The notes under the pieces were generated by a model, which did no database searches, was not told the origin of the DNA, and worked only from the letters and a program-made list of their open reading frames with translations. From an uncultured Bacilli bacterium (lineage in GTDB: Bacteria; Bacillota_I; Bacilli_A; RFN20; CAG-826): a DNA stretch of 35,391 bases. The stretch covers positions 1-35,391 of the forward strand of contig CAKPJO010000002.1 of NCBI GenBank assembly GCA_934162685.1. The letters are read 5' to 3'. Positions 15,204 through 24,194 of the stretch are shown piece by piece; within the stretch, counting starts at the first letter, position 1, and each line of letters starts with the position of its first letter. The translations under genes were made by a program, and so were the position numbers.

Positions 15204-16333
15204 AAGTAATTTATGTAACAACGTCAATAACTAGTTTTGATTTTGAAGAAGCGATTAAAGAAGTAAATTTTAAAAGTAATCCCAGCAATCAAAATTTTCA
15301 TCATGCTTTAATACGTGCTTTTGCTAGTTTTTATGATGTTAGTGTCCTTAGCAGCGCTAATGCGCTAAACGATATAAATAAAACAACGGAAATAGAAGAT
15401 TATATTCCTTATTCATATTTACCATATGATCGACATAGCTTACTAAAATATTTTTATATCAAAAAAGCATTAAAAAATAAATTAATTGAAGAATATAATA
15501 CTAGTAATGATTTTATTTTGGTTGTAGATGCTATGAATGTTACATTATGTGATGCTTGTTTAGAATTTAAGAAAAAACATAAAGTGAAAATAATTGGTGT
15601 TATAACTGATAATCCAAACTTTATTTCTAATGCTAAAAAAACATATATAAAAAAAGTACTACAAAATGCACATAAATTTGATGCCTATATTTGTTTAAGT
15701 GAATCTCTCAATACATTAACAAACATCAAACGTAAACCATTCATTATTATTGATGGAATATTTGAAAAGAAAGACAGCATGAAAGTATCTTCTAAAGAAC
15801 CATATATGTTTTTTGGAGGGGCTCTATACGAAAAATATGGAGTTAAAACTTTAATTGATGCTTTTCTTGAAGCTGATACTAACTATAAACTTATAATTGC
15901 AGGAAATGGTCCAATGCAAGAATATGTTGCTAAAAAAGCAATAAGAAATTATCGTAATATTACTTATTTAGGTACATTATCACAAAAGGAATTGCAATCA
16001 TATCAAAATCTAGCAGTTGCAAATATTAATCCCCGTCCTTTTGATAAAGAAATGGATAAATATTGTATACCTTCTAAAGTGTTTGAATACGCTGCGAGTA
16101 ATGCCATTACAATATCAACATATCACTCTCGGTTAAACAAAATATTCGGTTCTTCAATTATTTGGATAGATGATAATAAAACTAGTATGACTAACGCTAT
16201 TGAAAAAGTAGCCAAAATGTCTAAGGAAGAAAAAAGCAAAAAAATATCTAGAGCTCATAATATCATTAAAAAGAATTATACCATCAGTGAGATTGGTAAA
16301 AAAATTGATAGTCTAATAAAAAACATTGCTTAA
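15200..16333 (+). CDS. GT-B glycosyltransferase
   Basis: This 377-residue GT-B protein is translationally coupled to the previous one (ATGA overlap). The N-terminal half has VIYVTTSITSFDFEE and the NPSNQNFHHALIRAF segment common in exopolysaccharide glycosyltransferases. The C-terminal half has GGALYEKYGVKTLIDAF, IAGNGPMQEYVAKK, and the donor-site region NPRPFDKEMDKYCIPSKVFEYAAS. The usual EAxxxGxPVI is replaced by KVFEYAASNAITIS. Sugar specificity cannot be read from the sequence. Its TAA stop shares the four-base TTAA with the stop of the converging gene, inside a terminator loop. Confidence 0.85.
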   Translation: MKVIYVTTSITSFDFEEAIKEVNFKSNPSNQNFHHALIRAFASFYDVSVLSSANALNDINKTTEIEDYIPYSYLPYDRHSLLKYFYIKKALKNKLIEEYNTSNDFILVVDAMNVTLCDACLEFKKKHKVKIIGVITDNPNFISNAKKTYIKKVLQNAHKFDAYICLSESLNTLTNIKRKPFIIIDGIFEKKDSMKVSSKEPYMFFGGALYEKYGVKTLIDAFLEADTNYKLIIAGNGPMQEYVAKKAIRNYRNITYLGTLSQKELQSYQNLAVANINPRPFDKEMDKYCIPSKVFEYAASNAITISTYHSRLNKIFGSSIIWIDDNKTSMTNAIEKVAKMSKEEKSKKISRAHNIIKKNYTISEIGKKIDSLIKNIA

Positions 16334-16347
16334 TTGCAATGCTTTTT
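16324..16347. terminator. Bidirectional terminator whose loop contains both stop codons
   Basis: CATTGC (16324-16329) pairs with GCAATG (16336-16341). The loop TTAATT includes the TAA stops of both convergent genes. T-rich runs flank the stem on both strands (CTTTTTT to the right, TTTTTTATTAG on the minus strand). Confidence 0.7.
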
Positions 16348-17535
16348 TAATTCTTCCTCTATTTTATCGATAATAATATCATTATCGAAATGTTTTTTAA
16401 AATACTCGTAATTAAGTTTTCCCATTTTTTCTTTTTCTTCATCACTTTTTTGGATAAATGAAGAGAAAGCTTCTACTATTCCTTCTACACTATTATCACA
16501 TATAATTGCGCCCTTAGAGTTAAGCAAAACATCTTTAGCATCTCCACCAACTGAGGCAATTATTGGTTTAGCACTTTGCATATAAAATGTTAATTTATTT
16601 GGAATAGTTTTACCGACATATCCCTCGTCTTTTAATCCTAAATACAAGGCATCAACATTTTTAAAATAAGTTCTAGCAATAGATGCTTGCTTTGCTCCTA
16701 AATAAATAATGTTATCTTCTAATCCATACTCTTTTACTTTGTCTACTAAATAATCTTTCAAAGTTCCTAATCCAATGACGTAAATACGAATATGTTTTCC
16801 TTCGTTAACTAGGACACGTATCGCTTCTATTAAGTTAGGTATATTTTGTAAATTACCTATATTTCCGCAATACATAAAATTAAAATATTTTTTATCATAA
16901 TTAAATGGTTCTGCTTCTACTGGTTTTGTTTCAATTGTTGGCTGAGGAACAAATTCTAATACATTTTCCTTTTTTATTTTTATTACTGATTTAAAATAAT
17001 CAATAAAACTAGGAGATGACACTAATATTTTATCAATTTTGTGATAGATTTTTTTTGACCAAAGTAATAAAAAGTCATACAAAATAGTGTTATATTTTGT
17101 AATTCCTGTGATAACTACTGATTCTGGCCATAAGTCCAAGCAATGCAAAACATGTTTAATATGATGTTTTTTTGCATATTTAATTGCTGGTGAAATTGAT
17201 ATAACTGGTGATAAAGAAATAGAATAAACAACATCAAAATCTTTATCTAAATGATTCACCTTTCTTTTAGCATTAAACCAAAAGGATAAATAGTTTTGAA
17301 CAATAGAAATTTTAGTCCCTTTTCTTGGAATAACATTAACACGATAAATTTTTACTCCATTTACACATTCGTAATCTAGCTTTTCATAGCCTGGAACGAT
17401 TTTATAATATCCATAATTTGGCTTACCTGTTAAAACTGTAACATCATGTCCGCGTTTAACTAATGATTCCGCAACTGTGGTAACAGAAAAAGGATCAGGA
17501 AAATAATGTTGCGCTACTAATAATATTTTCACCAT
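16330..17535 (-). CDS. GT-B glycosyltransferase, WbuB-like
   Basis: This protein of about 401 residues is like the WbuB-type family that adds amino-deoxy sugars or similar residues in surface polysaccharides. The N-terminal half has KILLVAQHYFPDPFSVTTVAESLVKRGHDV, VLTGKPNY and HCLDLWPES, all typical. The C-terminal half has FMYCGNIGNLQNIPNLIEAI, VIGLGTLKDYL, and YVGKTIPNKLTFYMQSAKPIIAS in place of the E-x7-E motif. The longest frame starts at a GTG within the ribosome site; I chose the ATG at 17535 after GAGG, but GTG 17532 is also possible. It is a single gene, opposite in strand to its glycosyltransferase neighbours. Confidence 0.85.
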   Translation of the reverse strand: MVKILLVAQHYFPDPFSVTTVAESLVKRGHDVTVLTGKPNYGYYKIVPGYEKLDYECVNGVKIYRVNVIPRKGTKISIVQNYLSFWFNAKRKVNHLDKDFDVVYSISLSPVISISPAIKYAKKHHIKHVLHCLDLWPESVVITGITKYNTILYDFLLLWSKKIYHKIDKILVSSPSFIDYFKSVIKIKKENVLEFVPQPTIETKPVEAEPFNYDKKYFNFMYCGNIGNLQNIPNLIEAIRVLVNEGKHIRIYVIGLGTLKDYLVDKVKEYGLEDNIIYLGAKQASIARTYFKNVDALYLGLKDEGYVGKTIPNKLTFYMQSAKPIIASVGGDAKDVLLNSKGAIICDNSVEGIVEAFSSFIQKSDEEKEKMGKLNYEYFKKHFDNDIIIDKIEEELKKHCN

Positions 17536-17626
17536 TACCACCTCTTTTTATATTTTAATATAAAATGGCAATGTTTTATAGCAATTTAGCAAAAAAAAGC
17601 TATAATTATATAAGTAAGGAGTGCCT

Positions 17627-19084
17627 ATGAAAGATAATATTCGTTATAGCGTTATTGTTAATCTCATCAAAACATTAGTTTTGACGCTTTTATCATTCAT
17701 TTCTTTTCCACACGTTTGTGCTGCTTTAGGCGCTAGCACAATGGGTACATATACATGGGCCAATACCTTTGTTTTTTATTTTTTAATTATTGCTAAATCT
17801 GGCATTCCTAATATTGCTATACGTGAGTGTTCTAAAGTAAAAGATGATAAAATAGCATTATCCAAAAAAGTACAAGAATTTTTCATTATTCAAGCTTTAC
17901 AAACATTATTATCTTTTGCTTTAATGTGCATATTCGTATTTTCAATAAAAGAACTTTTTGAATGGAAAGAATTAATTTTTATTTTAAGCATTAATTTTTT
18001 AGTTAGTACTTTTTCTTTTGAATGGCTTTTTATTGCTTTAGAAAAGCATTATTTTATATCATTAAGATCAATTGCCACTTTAGCTACTTGTTCTTTATTA
18101 ATTATTAGTTTAGTTAAAAGACCTACTGACTTATATTTATATTCTATACTTGCCATATTATCTACAATTTTAAATGTCTTAATCAATATGTTTTATTTAA
18201 AAAAATACGTTACATTTAAATATGTTGGTCCTTATGAATTCAAATCATATTTTAAACCAATTCTAGTGGTTTTTGCCATTTCTTTAATGCTTACTTTATA
18301 TAACTCCACAGATACTTTCATTCTTGGATTTTTAGATAATACCAAAAGCCAAGTAGCTAATTATTCTGTTGGTATTAAAAGCATTGAGATTATTATTGCC
18401 ATTATTACTTCTCTTGATGCCGTATTTATTCCACGTGCCGCTAGATACTATAAGATGGATAATAAATACTTCTTTAATAATTTAACTAGATATGGATTTA
18501 ATATTTGCTTATTTATTGCAATACCCGCGATTGCATCAATGTCTATGCTTTCTCATCAGATAACTAATATTATTTCCGGCGGTAGTAATGAATATCAAAC
18601 TGCTCCTATTACATTAATGATTCTTGTAAGTATGTCATTAACATTTAGTTTATCTGACATGATTTATGAACAAGTATTACTTCCAATGAAAAAAGAAAAA
18701 TATTATCTTTATATGTTGCTTATGGGTGCAATATTAAATATCGGCGGATCAATATATTTAGGAAAAATATTTATTGATTATAACAATAGTCCCGCAATTG
18801 GAGTAGCAATTGCCACTATGATTACTGATGTGATTGTATTAGTTAACTTAATTTTAATAACAAAAGAATATGTTATAAAAGCGTTATTTAATAAAAATAC
18901 TTTAAAACTTTTAGTTGGTGGTCTTTTAGTGGCTATATCTTCATTTGTTATTGCTTATTTAGTTCCTATTAATAATGATATTTTAAAAATTGTAATAACA
19001 GTTTTAGTGGGCGCTATCATATATATTGGTTCGTTACTATTGTTAAGAGAAGATTTAGTAAGTTCGTTTGTTAGAAAAAAATAA
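17627..19084 (+). CDS. Polysaccharide flippase, Wzx/MurJ-MATE superfamily
   Basis: This 485-residue protein has 12-14 hydrophobic segments over its whole length. It has the N-terminal signature RYSVIVNLIKTLVLTLLSFI, then PHVCAALGASTMGTYTWANT and GIPNIAIREC, which are typical of Wzx-type undecaprenyl-linked oligosaccharide flippases in Firmicutes capsule clusters. A GTG six bases upstream overlaps the AAGGAG site, so the ATG at 17627 is used. A TATAAT box lies at 17601. With the neighbouring transferases it suggests export of a lipid-linked glycan. A terminator follows. Confidence 0.9.
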   Translation: MKDNIRYSVIVNLIKTLVLTLLSFISFPHVCAALGASTMGTYTWANTFVFYFLIIAKSGIPNIAIRECSKVKDDKIALSKKVQEFFIIQALQTLLSFALMCIFVFSIKELFEWKELIFILSINFLVSTFSFEWLFIALEKHYFISLRSIATLATCSLLIISLVKRPTDLYLYSILAILSTILNVLINMFYLKKYVTFKYVGPYEFKSYFKPILVVFAISLMLTLYNSTDTFILGFLDNTKSQVANYSVGIKSIEIIIAIITSLDAVFIPRAARYYKMDNKYFFNNLTRYGFNICLFIAIPAIASMSMLSHQITNIISGGSNEYQTAPITLMILVSMSLTFSLSDMIYEQVLLPMKKEKYYLYMLLMGAILNIGGSIYLGKIFIDYNNSPAIGVAIATMITDVIVLVNLILITKEYVIKALFNKNTLKLLVGGLLVAISSFVIAYLVPINNDILKIVITVLVGAIIYIGSLLLLREDLVSSFVRKK

Positions 19085-19115
19085 CGATTGTATTTATCTT
19101 CCTCATGGTAAAAAA

Positions 19116-19140
19116 AAACATGACCATTTCGATCATGTTT
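19116..19140. terminator. Bidirectional terminator between flippase and leucine-rich protein genes
   Basis: AAACATGA pairs with TCATGTTT around a nine-base loop. An A-run precedes it and TATTTCATTTT follows; on the minus strand the stem runs into a T-tract. Confidence 0.75.
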
Positions 19141-19161
19141 ATTTCATTTTACTTTTAGTTA

Positions 19162-21111
19162 TTACCAAAGTGTTACATTATTATTTTCATCATAATGCCA
19201 GCAACCAGCTTTTTCAGTTGCAGAATAATAAATAACTTTGACATTATTTGGATTCCATCCTTCTGTCCAACCAGAAGTTGGAGTCTTTTCAGCACCAATA
19301 ATGATTTGATTTAATTTGTTACAACCAGTAAATACTCCACTACCTAAAGTAGAAATTCTTCCAAATAATTGAACATCTTCAAGATTTTCGCAATTTTTAA
19401 ATGCTTCATTTCTTAAAGCTACAACATTTGAAGGAACAACTACTTTTGTTAAGCTTGTACATCCTTCAAAAAATGAGTTATTAATTGTTCTAAACATAGG
19501 ATTAGTTGGTAATGTAACATTTGTTAAACTTGTACAACCAGAAAGAATAGAGCCTTGCATAACAGTAATTGAATTTGGGAATGTAATAGTTTTTAAACTT
19601 GTATCTCCCATAAAACATTCTGCGTTAATAGTGGCAATTTGACTTTCGCCGAAATTAACACTTGTAAGATTTGAACAATTTTTAAGAATTGCTTTATCTA
19701 ATCTGGTTAATGTTTTTGGAACATCGAATGATACTAATCCACTACCTTCAAAGGCACTTTCACCAATTTCTACAATTGATTTAGCAACTGGTTCATCATT
19801 ACCTTCTTCCATAAATTCTTTATAAGGAAATTCAATTGAAGTTAAATTTATACATCCTTTAAAAGCATTAGATCCAATAGTTCTAATACCAGTATATTGA
19901 TAAACAAAACTATCTTTTCCATCATCATCTTTAACAGGATTATCAAACTCATCTTTAACAAAGACTTTAGTTTGTTCCATGTCTTTTACTAATTCGATAC
20001 TTTTTAAAGCTTCATCATTCATGAATAATTCTGAAGATATTGTTTCAACATGCTTTGGAGTTTTAAATGTTTCAATTCTTGTGTTCTTAAAAGCACCAAT
20101 ACCTAAAACTGAAACATCATCACTTAATTCCATTTTAGTGATCTTTGTATCATTTTCAAAGGCATAATTACCTATTCTTGTAACACTAGCGGGAATATTA
20201 ATATTTTCTAAATTCTCACAATTAGCAAATGTTCTTTCATTAATTGCAGTAAGTTTATTAGATAATGTAACTACACTTAAATTTGTAGAGTTAAAGGCAT
20301 AAGATCCAATGGAAGTAACATTAGAAAGGTCAATACTTTCTAAGCTGAAACATCCATCAAATACGCTATCGGATATTTCAGTAATATTGTTAATTTTAAC
20401 TTCTTTTAAATTAGTACAATTAGCAAATACTTCTTTTTCTAATTTTGTATAGTTAGATGGAATTTCAACACCAACAATACCATCTTGGTTTTTAAATGAA
20501 CCAGAGCATAATTCTTTTACATCACTAGGGATATATAAGTAATTTTGACCCAGTACTTCATTTTTCCCTTTATCATTTTCACTTTTAATAATTGTATTAT
20601 CTTTAATTTGGCCATCATATTTATAAAGGAAATCTTCAAACATGATGAATTTGCCACCATTTCCATCAGAAACAGTATCGTATTTCCAATTGTCTGATCC
20701 TTCAAATATATCAACACCAACAGATGTTAATTCACCTTTAACGATAACAAATTTAAGATTTGGACAATTTCCGAAAGCATTATCACCAATTGTGGTAACT
20801 GATTTTGGAAGAACAATTGTTTCAATACGACTTAATCCATAGAAAGCATTATCGTCGATTCCCACAACTGGATGCCCTTGTACTTGACGTGGCACTTCAA
20901 AGTAAGCAGGATATTTGCTACTTTGTGAAATACCAGTAATATAAGCGCCAGTTTTTTTGTTTTCGCTATTTTCTTCATATTTGAAACTAATGTAACCAAT
21001 ATTTTGATAATCTTTTAAAACAAATTCTATTAATGACCAATATATTGCTGTAACAACTACGACAGTGCCTAACACAGGAAAGAATATCTTACAAAACTTT
21101 TTCTTATTCAT
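19162..21111 (-). CDS. BspA-type leucine-rich repeat surface protein
   Basis: This 649-residue protein has an N-terminal membrane anchor (about 8-30) after a short lysine-rich start. More than a dozen LRR_5/BspA repeats follow, of the form FxxCxxLxxIxIPxxVxxIGxxAF (for example IPASVTRIGNYAFEND and FEGCTSLTKVVVPSNV). It ends with the GWTEGWNPNNVKVIYYS cap seen in many gut Firmicutes proteins. It is probably tethered to the membrane with the repeats outside, for binding proteins or host surfaces. The ATG at 21111 follows AGAAGGTG and overlaps the oppF stop by 8 bases, so it is the sixth gene of the opp operon. Confidence 0.87.
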   Translation of the reverse strand: MNKKKFCKIFFPVLGTVVVVTAIYWSLIEFVLKDYQNIGYISFKYEENSENKKTGAYITGISQSSKYPAYFEVPRQVQGHPVVGIDDNAFYGLSRIETIVLPKSVTTIGDNAFGNCPNLKFVIVKGELTSVGVDIFEGSDNWKYDTVSDGNGGKFIMFEDFLYKYDGQIKDNTIIKSENDKGKNEVLGQNYLYIPSDVKELCSGSFKNQDGIVGVEIPSNYTKLEKEVFANCTNLKEVKINNITEISDSVFDGCFSLESIDLSNVTSIGSYAFNSTNLSVVTLSNKLTAINERTFANCENLENINIPASVTRIGNYAFENDTKITKMELSDDVSVLGIGAFKNTRIETFKTPKHVETISSELFMNDEALKSIELVKDMEQTKVFVKDEFDNPVKDDDGKDSFVYQYTGIRTIGSNAFKGCINLTSIEFPYKEFMEEGNDEPVAKSIVEIGESAFEGSGLVSFDVPKTLTRLDKAILKNCSNLTSVNFGESQIATINAECFMGDTSLKTITFPNSITVMQGSILSGCTSLTNVTLPTNPMFRTINNSFFEGCTSLTKVVVPSNVVALRNEAFKNCENLEDVQLFGRISTLGSGVFTGCNKLNQIIIGAEKTPTSGWTEGWNPNNVKVIYYSATEKAGCWHYDENNNVTLW

Positions 21112-22114
21112 GTTTAGCACCTTCTTTCAATTTAGCAATAATAGCTTTATATTTTTTTAGTTCTTCTAAATTACAACGTACATAGTGATGTTTTTCTACT
21201 TCATAGAAATCAGCAGGATCTTCACTAGTATAATGATGAACGCTTGGGTCATAGACAAATGATACTTTGTTTTTTTCAATTGCAGGATCAGGAAGTGGAA
21301 TTGCTGATAATAGTGATTGCGTATAAGGATGAAGTGGAACTTCAAACAAACGGTCAGCAGGACATAATTCCACTAAACGTCCTTGATAAATAACCGCAAT
21401 ACGATCAGAAATGTATTTTACAACTGATAAGTCGTGAGCAATAAACAACACGGTTAAGCCACGTTCTTCTCTAAATTCTTTAATTAAATTCAAGACTTGG
21501 GCACGAATTGATACGTCAAGAGCGGAAATAGGTTCATCAGCAATAATCAATTCTGGATTCATAATCATACAACGAGCAATACCAATACGTTGACGTTGAC
21601 CACCAGAGAATTCATGTGGATAACGTTTTAAGTGTTCAACACTTAATCCAACACGACGAATCATTTTTTCTACTTTTTGACGACGATCAGCTTCATCTTT
21701 ATATAAATGGAATGCTCTTAAACCTTCTGAAATAATATAATCAACATTACTACGATCATTTAAAGAAGCGGAAGGGTCTTGGAAAATCATTTGAATTTTA
21801 GTTTTTAAATTTCTTTCTTTCTCCTTGCCAATTTTTCCTGAAATTACTTCTTTGTTATCACCATAAAGAATTTTACCACCAGAAATAGGAATAATACGAA
21901 TTAGTCCTCTACCAATTGTGGTTTTACCACTACCAGACTCACCAACAAGGCCAAGAATTTCGCCTTTATAAATATCAAGGTTTAAATCTTTAATAATGAC
22001 TCTTTCATTAATACCATGTTTAAAGGAAATTTTTACATCTTGGAAAGATACTAAGACATCACGGCGATTGTCTTGGCGATGCACGTCAACATACTTAATA
22101 ACTTCATTATTCAT
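21104..22114 (-). CDS. oppF: Oligopeptide ABC transporter ATPase OppF
   Basis: This is one of the two nucleotide-binding subunits of the oligopeptide importer, at the inner face of the membrane (336 aa). It has Walker A GESGSGKT (about 58-65), the oligopeptide-type Q-loop MIFQDPSASLNDR, signature FSGGQRQR, Walker B LIIADEP with SALDVSIRAQ, and switch His FIAHDLSVVKY. The C-terminal oligopeptide domain includes HPYTQSLLSAIPLPDP. The start is moved to the ATG at 22114, after GGTGA. It overlaps oppD by 8 bases through the same ATGAATAA junction as at the oppF/LRR boundary. Confidence 0.94.
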   Translation of the reverse strand: MNNEVIKYVDVHRQDNRRDVLVSFQDVKISFKHGINERVIIKDLNLDIYKGEILGLVGESGSGKTTIGRGLIRIIPISGGKILYGDNKEVISGKIGKEKERNLKTKIQMIFQDPSASLNDRSNVDYIISEGLRAFHLYKDEADRRQKVEKMIRRVGLSVEHLKRYPHEFSGGQRQRIGIARCMIMNPELIIADEPISALDVSIRAQVLNLIKEFREERGLTVLFIAHDLSVVKYISDRIAVIYQGRLVELCPADRLFEVPLHPYTQSLLSAIPLPDPAIEKNKVSFVYDPSVHHYTSEDPADFYEVEKHHYVRCNLEELKKYKAIIAKLKEGAKHE

Positions 22115-23192
22115 GATATTCACCGCCAATCTCTAAATCTTTTTGGATTTCACTGGATACTTCTTTAATACGCTTTGACAAGTTTTGAATAAGTGCTGGT
22201 TTTTCAATATGTGGAGCACGTGGATCAAGTAACCATGTCTTTGCTGAATGTGTATCACTTATTTTAAACATTGGTGGATCAATAAGGAAATCGATACGCA
22301 TTGCATATTTATTTCTTACTGCGAATGCATCACCAATAATTTCGCTTGTAAATGTTGGAGGGTTACCTGGAATATAACTTAATGGTTCATCTTTACTTCC
22401 TAATTGAGGAAGAGAAGATAATAATGCCCAAGTATATGGATGCGCGGAACGATAGAATATATCTTCAACAGTTCCGTATTCAACAATTTGGCCACCATAC
22501 ATAACCGCAACACGATCAGCAACATTAGCAACAACACCTAAATCATGAGTAATAAAGATTGTTGTCCATTTATATTCTTTTTGTAATTCTTTAATAAGTG
22601 ATAAGATTTGTGCTTGTACTGTTACGTCAAGCGCAGTTGTTGGTTCATCACAAATAAGAATTTCTGGGCGACATGCTAAGGCAATAGCAATAACAACACG
22701 TTGACGCATACCACCAGAATATTGGAAAGGATAATCATTATATCTTTTTTCTGGGTCTGGGATACGAACTTTTTTAAGTAAGTTAATTGCTTCTTTTTTA
22801 GCCTCTTCTTTACTTAATCCATGATGTAAACGTAATACTTCAGAGATTTGATAACCAATAGAGAATAAAGGGTTTAAAGAAGTCATTGGGTCTTGGAAAA
22901 TTGTAGCAATTCTTTTACCACGAATTCCCGCCCATTCTTCAGATTTTTTTAGAGTTGTTAAATCTAAATCACCGAACATAATGCTACCATTAGAAATAAA
23001 TCCATTACTATCTAACATACCAGTAAATGTTTTAGTAAATACTGATTTACCAGATCCAGATTCACCAACAATAGCTAATGTTTCGCCTTCATAAACATCT
23101 AAAGAGATGTTACGAATAACAGACATTTTTTTACCATGCGATACGAATCCAACGCTTAGGTCTTTTACTTCAAGAACTTTTTTCTTTTCCAT
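22107..23192 (-). CDS. oppD: Oligopeptide ABC transporter ATPase OppD
   Basis: This is the second nucleotide-binding subunit (361 aa). It has Walker A GESGSGKS (43-50), TIFQDPMTSLNPLF, signature YSGGMRQR, Walker B LICDEPTTALDVTVQAQ, and switch FITHDLGVVANVADRVAVMY. The C-terminal oligopeptide domain carries HPYTWALLSSLPQLGS and GNPPTF. The Fe-S cysteine cluster of some OppD/DppD proteins is not obvious here. The AGGAGG site is at ideal spacing, and the gene lies 12 bases after oppC. Confidence 0.94.
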   Translation of the reverse strand: MEKKKVLEVKDLSVGFVSHGKKMSVIRNISLDVYEGETLAIVGESGSGKSVFTKTFTGMLDSNGFISNGSIMFGDLDLTTLKKSEEWAGIRGKRIATIFQDPMTSLNPLFSIGYQISEVLRLHHGLSKEEAKKEAINLLKKVRIPDPEKRYNDYPFQYSGGMRQRVVIAIALACRPEILICDEPTTALDVTVQAQILSLIKELQKEYKWTTIFITHDLGVVANVADRVAVMYGGQIVEYGTVEDIFYRSAHPYTWALLSSLPQLGSKDEPLSYIPGNPPTFTSEIIGDAFAVRNKYAMRIDFLIDPPMFKISDTHSAKTWLLDPRAPHIEKPALIQNLSKRIKEVSSEIQKDLEIGGEYHE

Positions 23193-23204
23193 AATTTTTA
23201 CCTC

Positions 23205-24182
23205 CTAGCGATGGTTTTTAGGATCAGTAGCGTCCGCTAAAGCTAAACCTAAATAGAAGAAACAAACTGTAAGTGGCACCATGACAACCATCGGAGCAAA
23301 TAAGATATGCGGATGGCTTGCCCATTGTGGGTCACTAGCAGCAAGTGTTAATACTTGTCCTAATGTAACTTTTTCTGCGGCATTGAAGCTTAAGTTGAAG
23401 TAAGCTAAGCCAACTTCTGAAGAAATTGCGCCAGGAATTGCCGTAGAAACAACTGTAACAATAACAGAAATTAAATAAGGTAATAAGTTATGAGTAATCA
23501 TTGCTTTTGCTGAACTACCAAGAGTTTGTGAAGCAATGTTATACTCACGATTACGAATAATAATAATTTGGTTTCTAATAAAGCCAGCAAGTCCCATCCA
23601 TCCAAAGGCACAAAGTACTAAGACAATTGTCCAGAATGAACGAGTTAAGAATTGCATTAATAAAATATAGATTAAGATTGAAGGAATATTATTAATAAAA
23701 TTACGTAATTCAATTAAGATAGGATCTAACCATTTAAAATATCCCCACATAGAACCAATTAAAATACCAAAGAAAGTATCGATAAGAGCAACAACTGTGC
23801 CAAGGAGTAACGATAGTTGTGTTCCTCTCCATACTAATGTCCAAAGGTCTAGTTCAGAGTAAGCTCCCATTTGTCCACCAGCAATACCAAATAAGTGTTC
23901 CGCAGATGGTCCTTCATAAGCACGACCAGAGAACACTTCTCTAGTTGTACCAATAACTTCATATTGTTGAATTAATGGTCCAATGAATGCCATTAAAACT
24001 AATAATCCTAAAATAACAATACAAACAATAGTCAAAGGATTTTTCCACAATTGTTTAAATGTTTCGCCCCAATAAGAGTAAGGAGTTTCATCTAATTTTT
24101 CGGCTTCATCATCAGAATTACCGACAATTGTAAATAATTCTTTGTTATCAAATTCAATGATATCCTCAATATTTTTTGCCAT
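23205..24182 (-). CDS. oppC: Oligopeptide ABC transporter permease OppC
   Basis: This is a membrane subunit of the oligopeptide importer (325 aa). An N-terminal cytoplasmic stretch and first helix (OppC_N, near 45-70) precede a loop of about 50 residues. The BPD-transport core has five more helices and the coupling motif ASQTLGSSAKAMITHNLLP, the EAA loop. It closes in FYLGLALADATDPKNHR, the typical OppC/DppC end. A strong GGGGGTGGAG site lies before the ATG, 12 bases after the oppB stop. Confidence 0.93.
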   Translation of the reverse strand: MAKNIEDIIEFDNKELFTIVGNSDDEAEKLDETPYSYWGETFKQLWKNPLTIVCIVILGLLVLMAFIGPLIQQYEVIGTTREVFSGRAYEGPSAEHLFGIAGGQMGAYSELDLWTLVWRGTQLSLLLGTVVALIDTFFGILIGSMWGYFKWLDPILIELRNFINNIPSILIYILLMQFLTRSFWTIVLVLCAFGWMGLAGFIRNQIIIIRNREYNIASQTLGSSAKAMITHNLLPYLISVIVTVVSTAIPGAISSEVGLAYFNLSFNAAEKVTLGQVLTLAASDPQWASHPHILFAPMVVMVPLTVCFFYLGLALADATDPKNHR

Positions 24183-24194
24183 TTACTCCACCCC

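Noticed and set aside
19979..20842. Open frames on both strands within the leucine-rich repeat gene
   Set aside because: They are shadows of the repeat-rich coding sequence without ribosome sites, and their composition follows the repeats.
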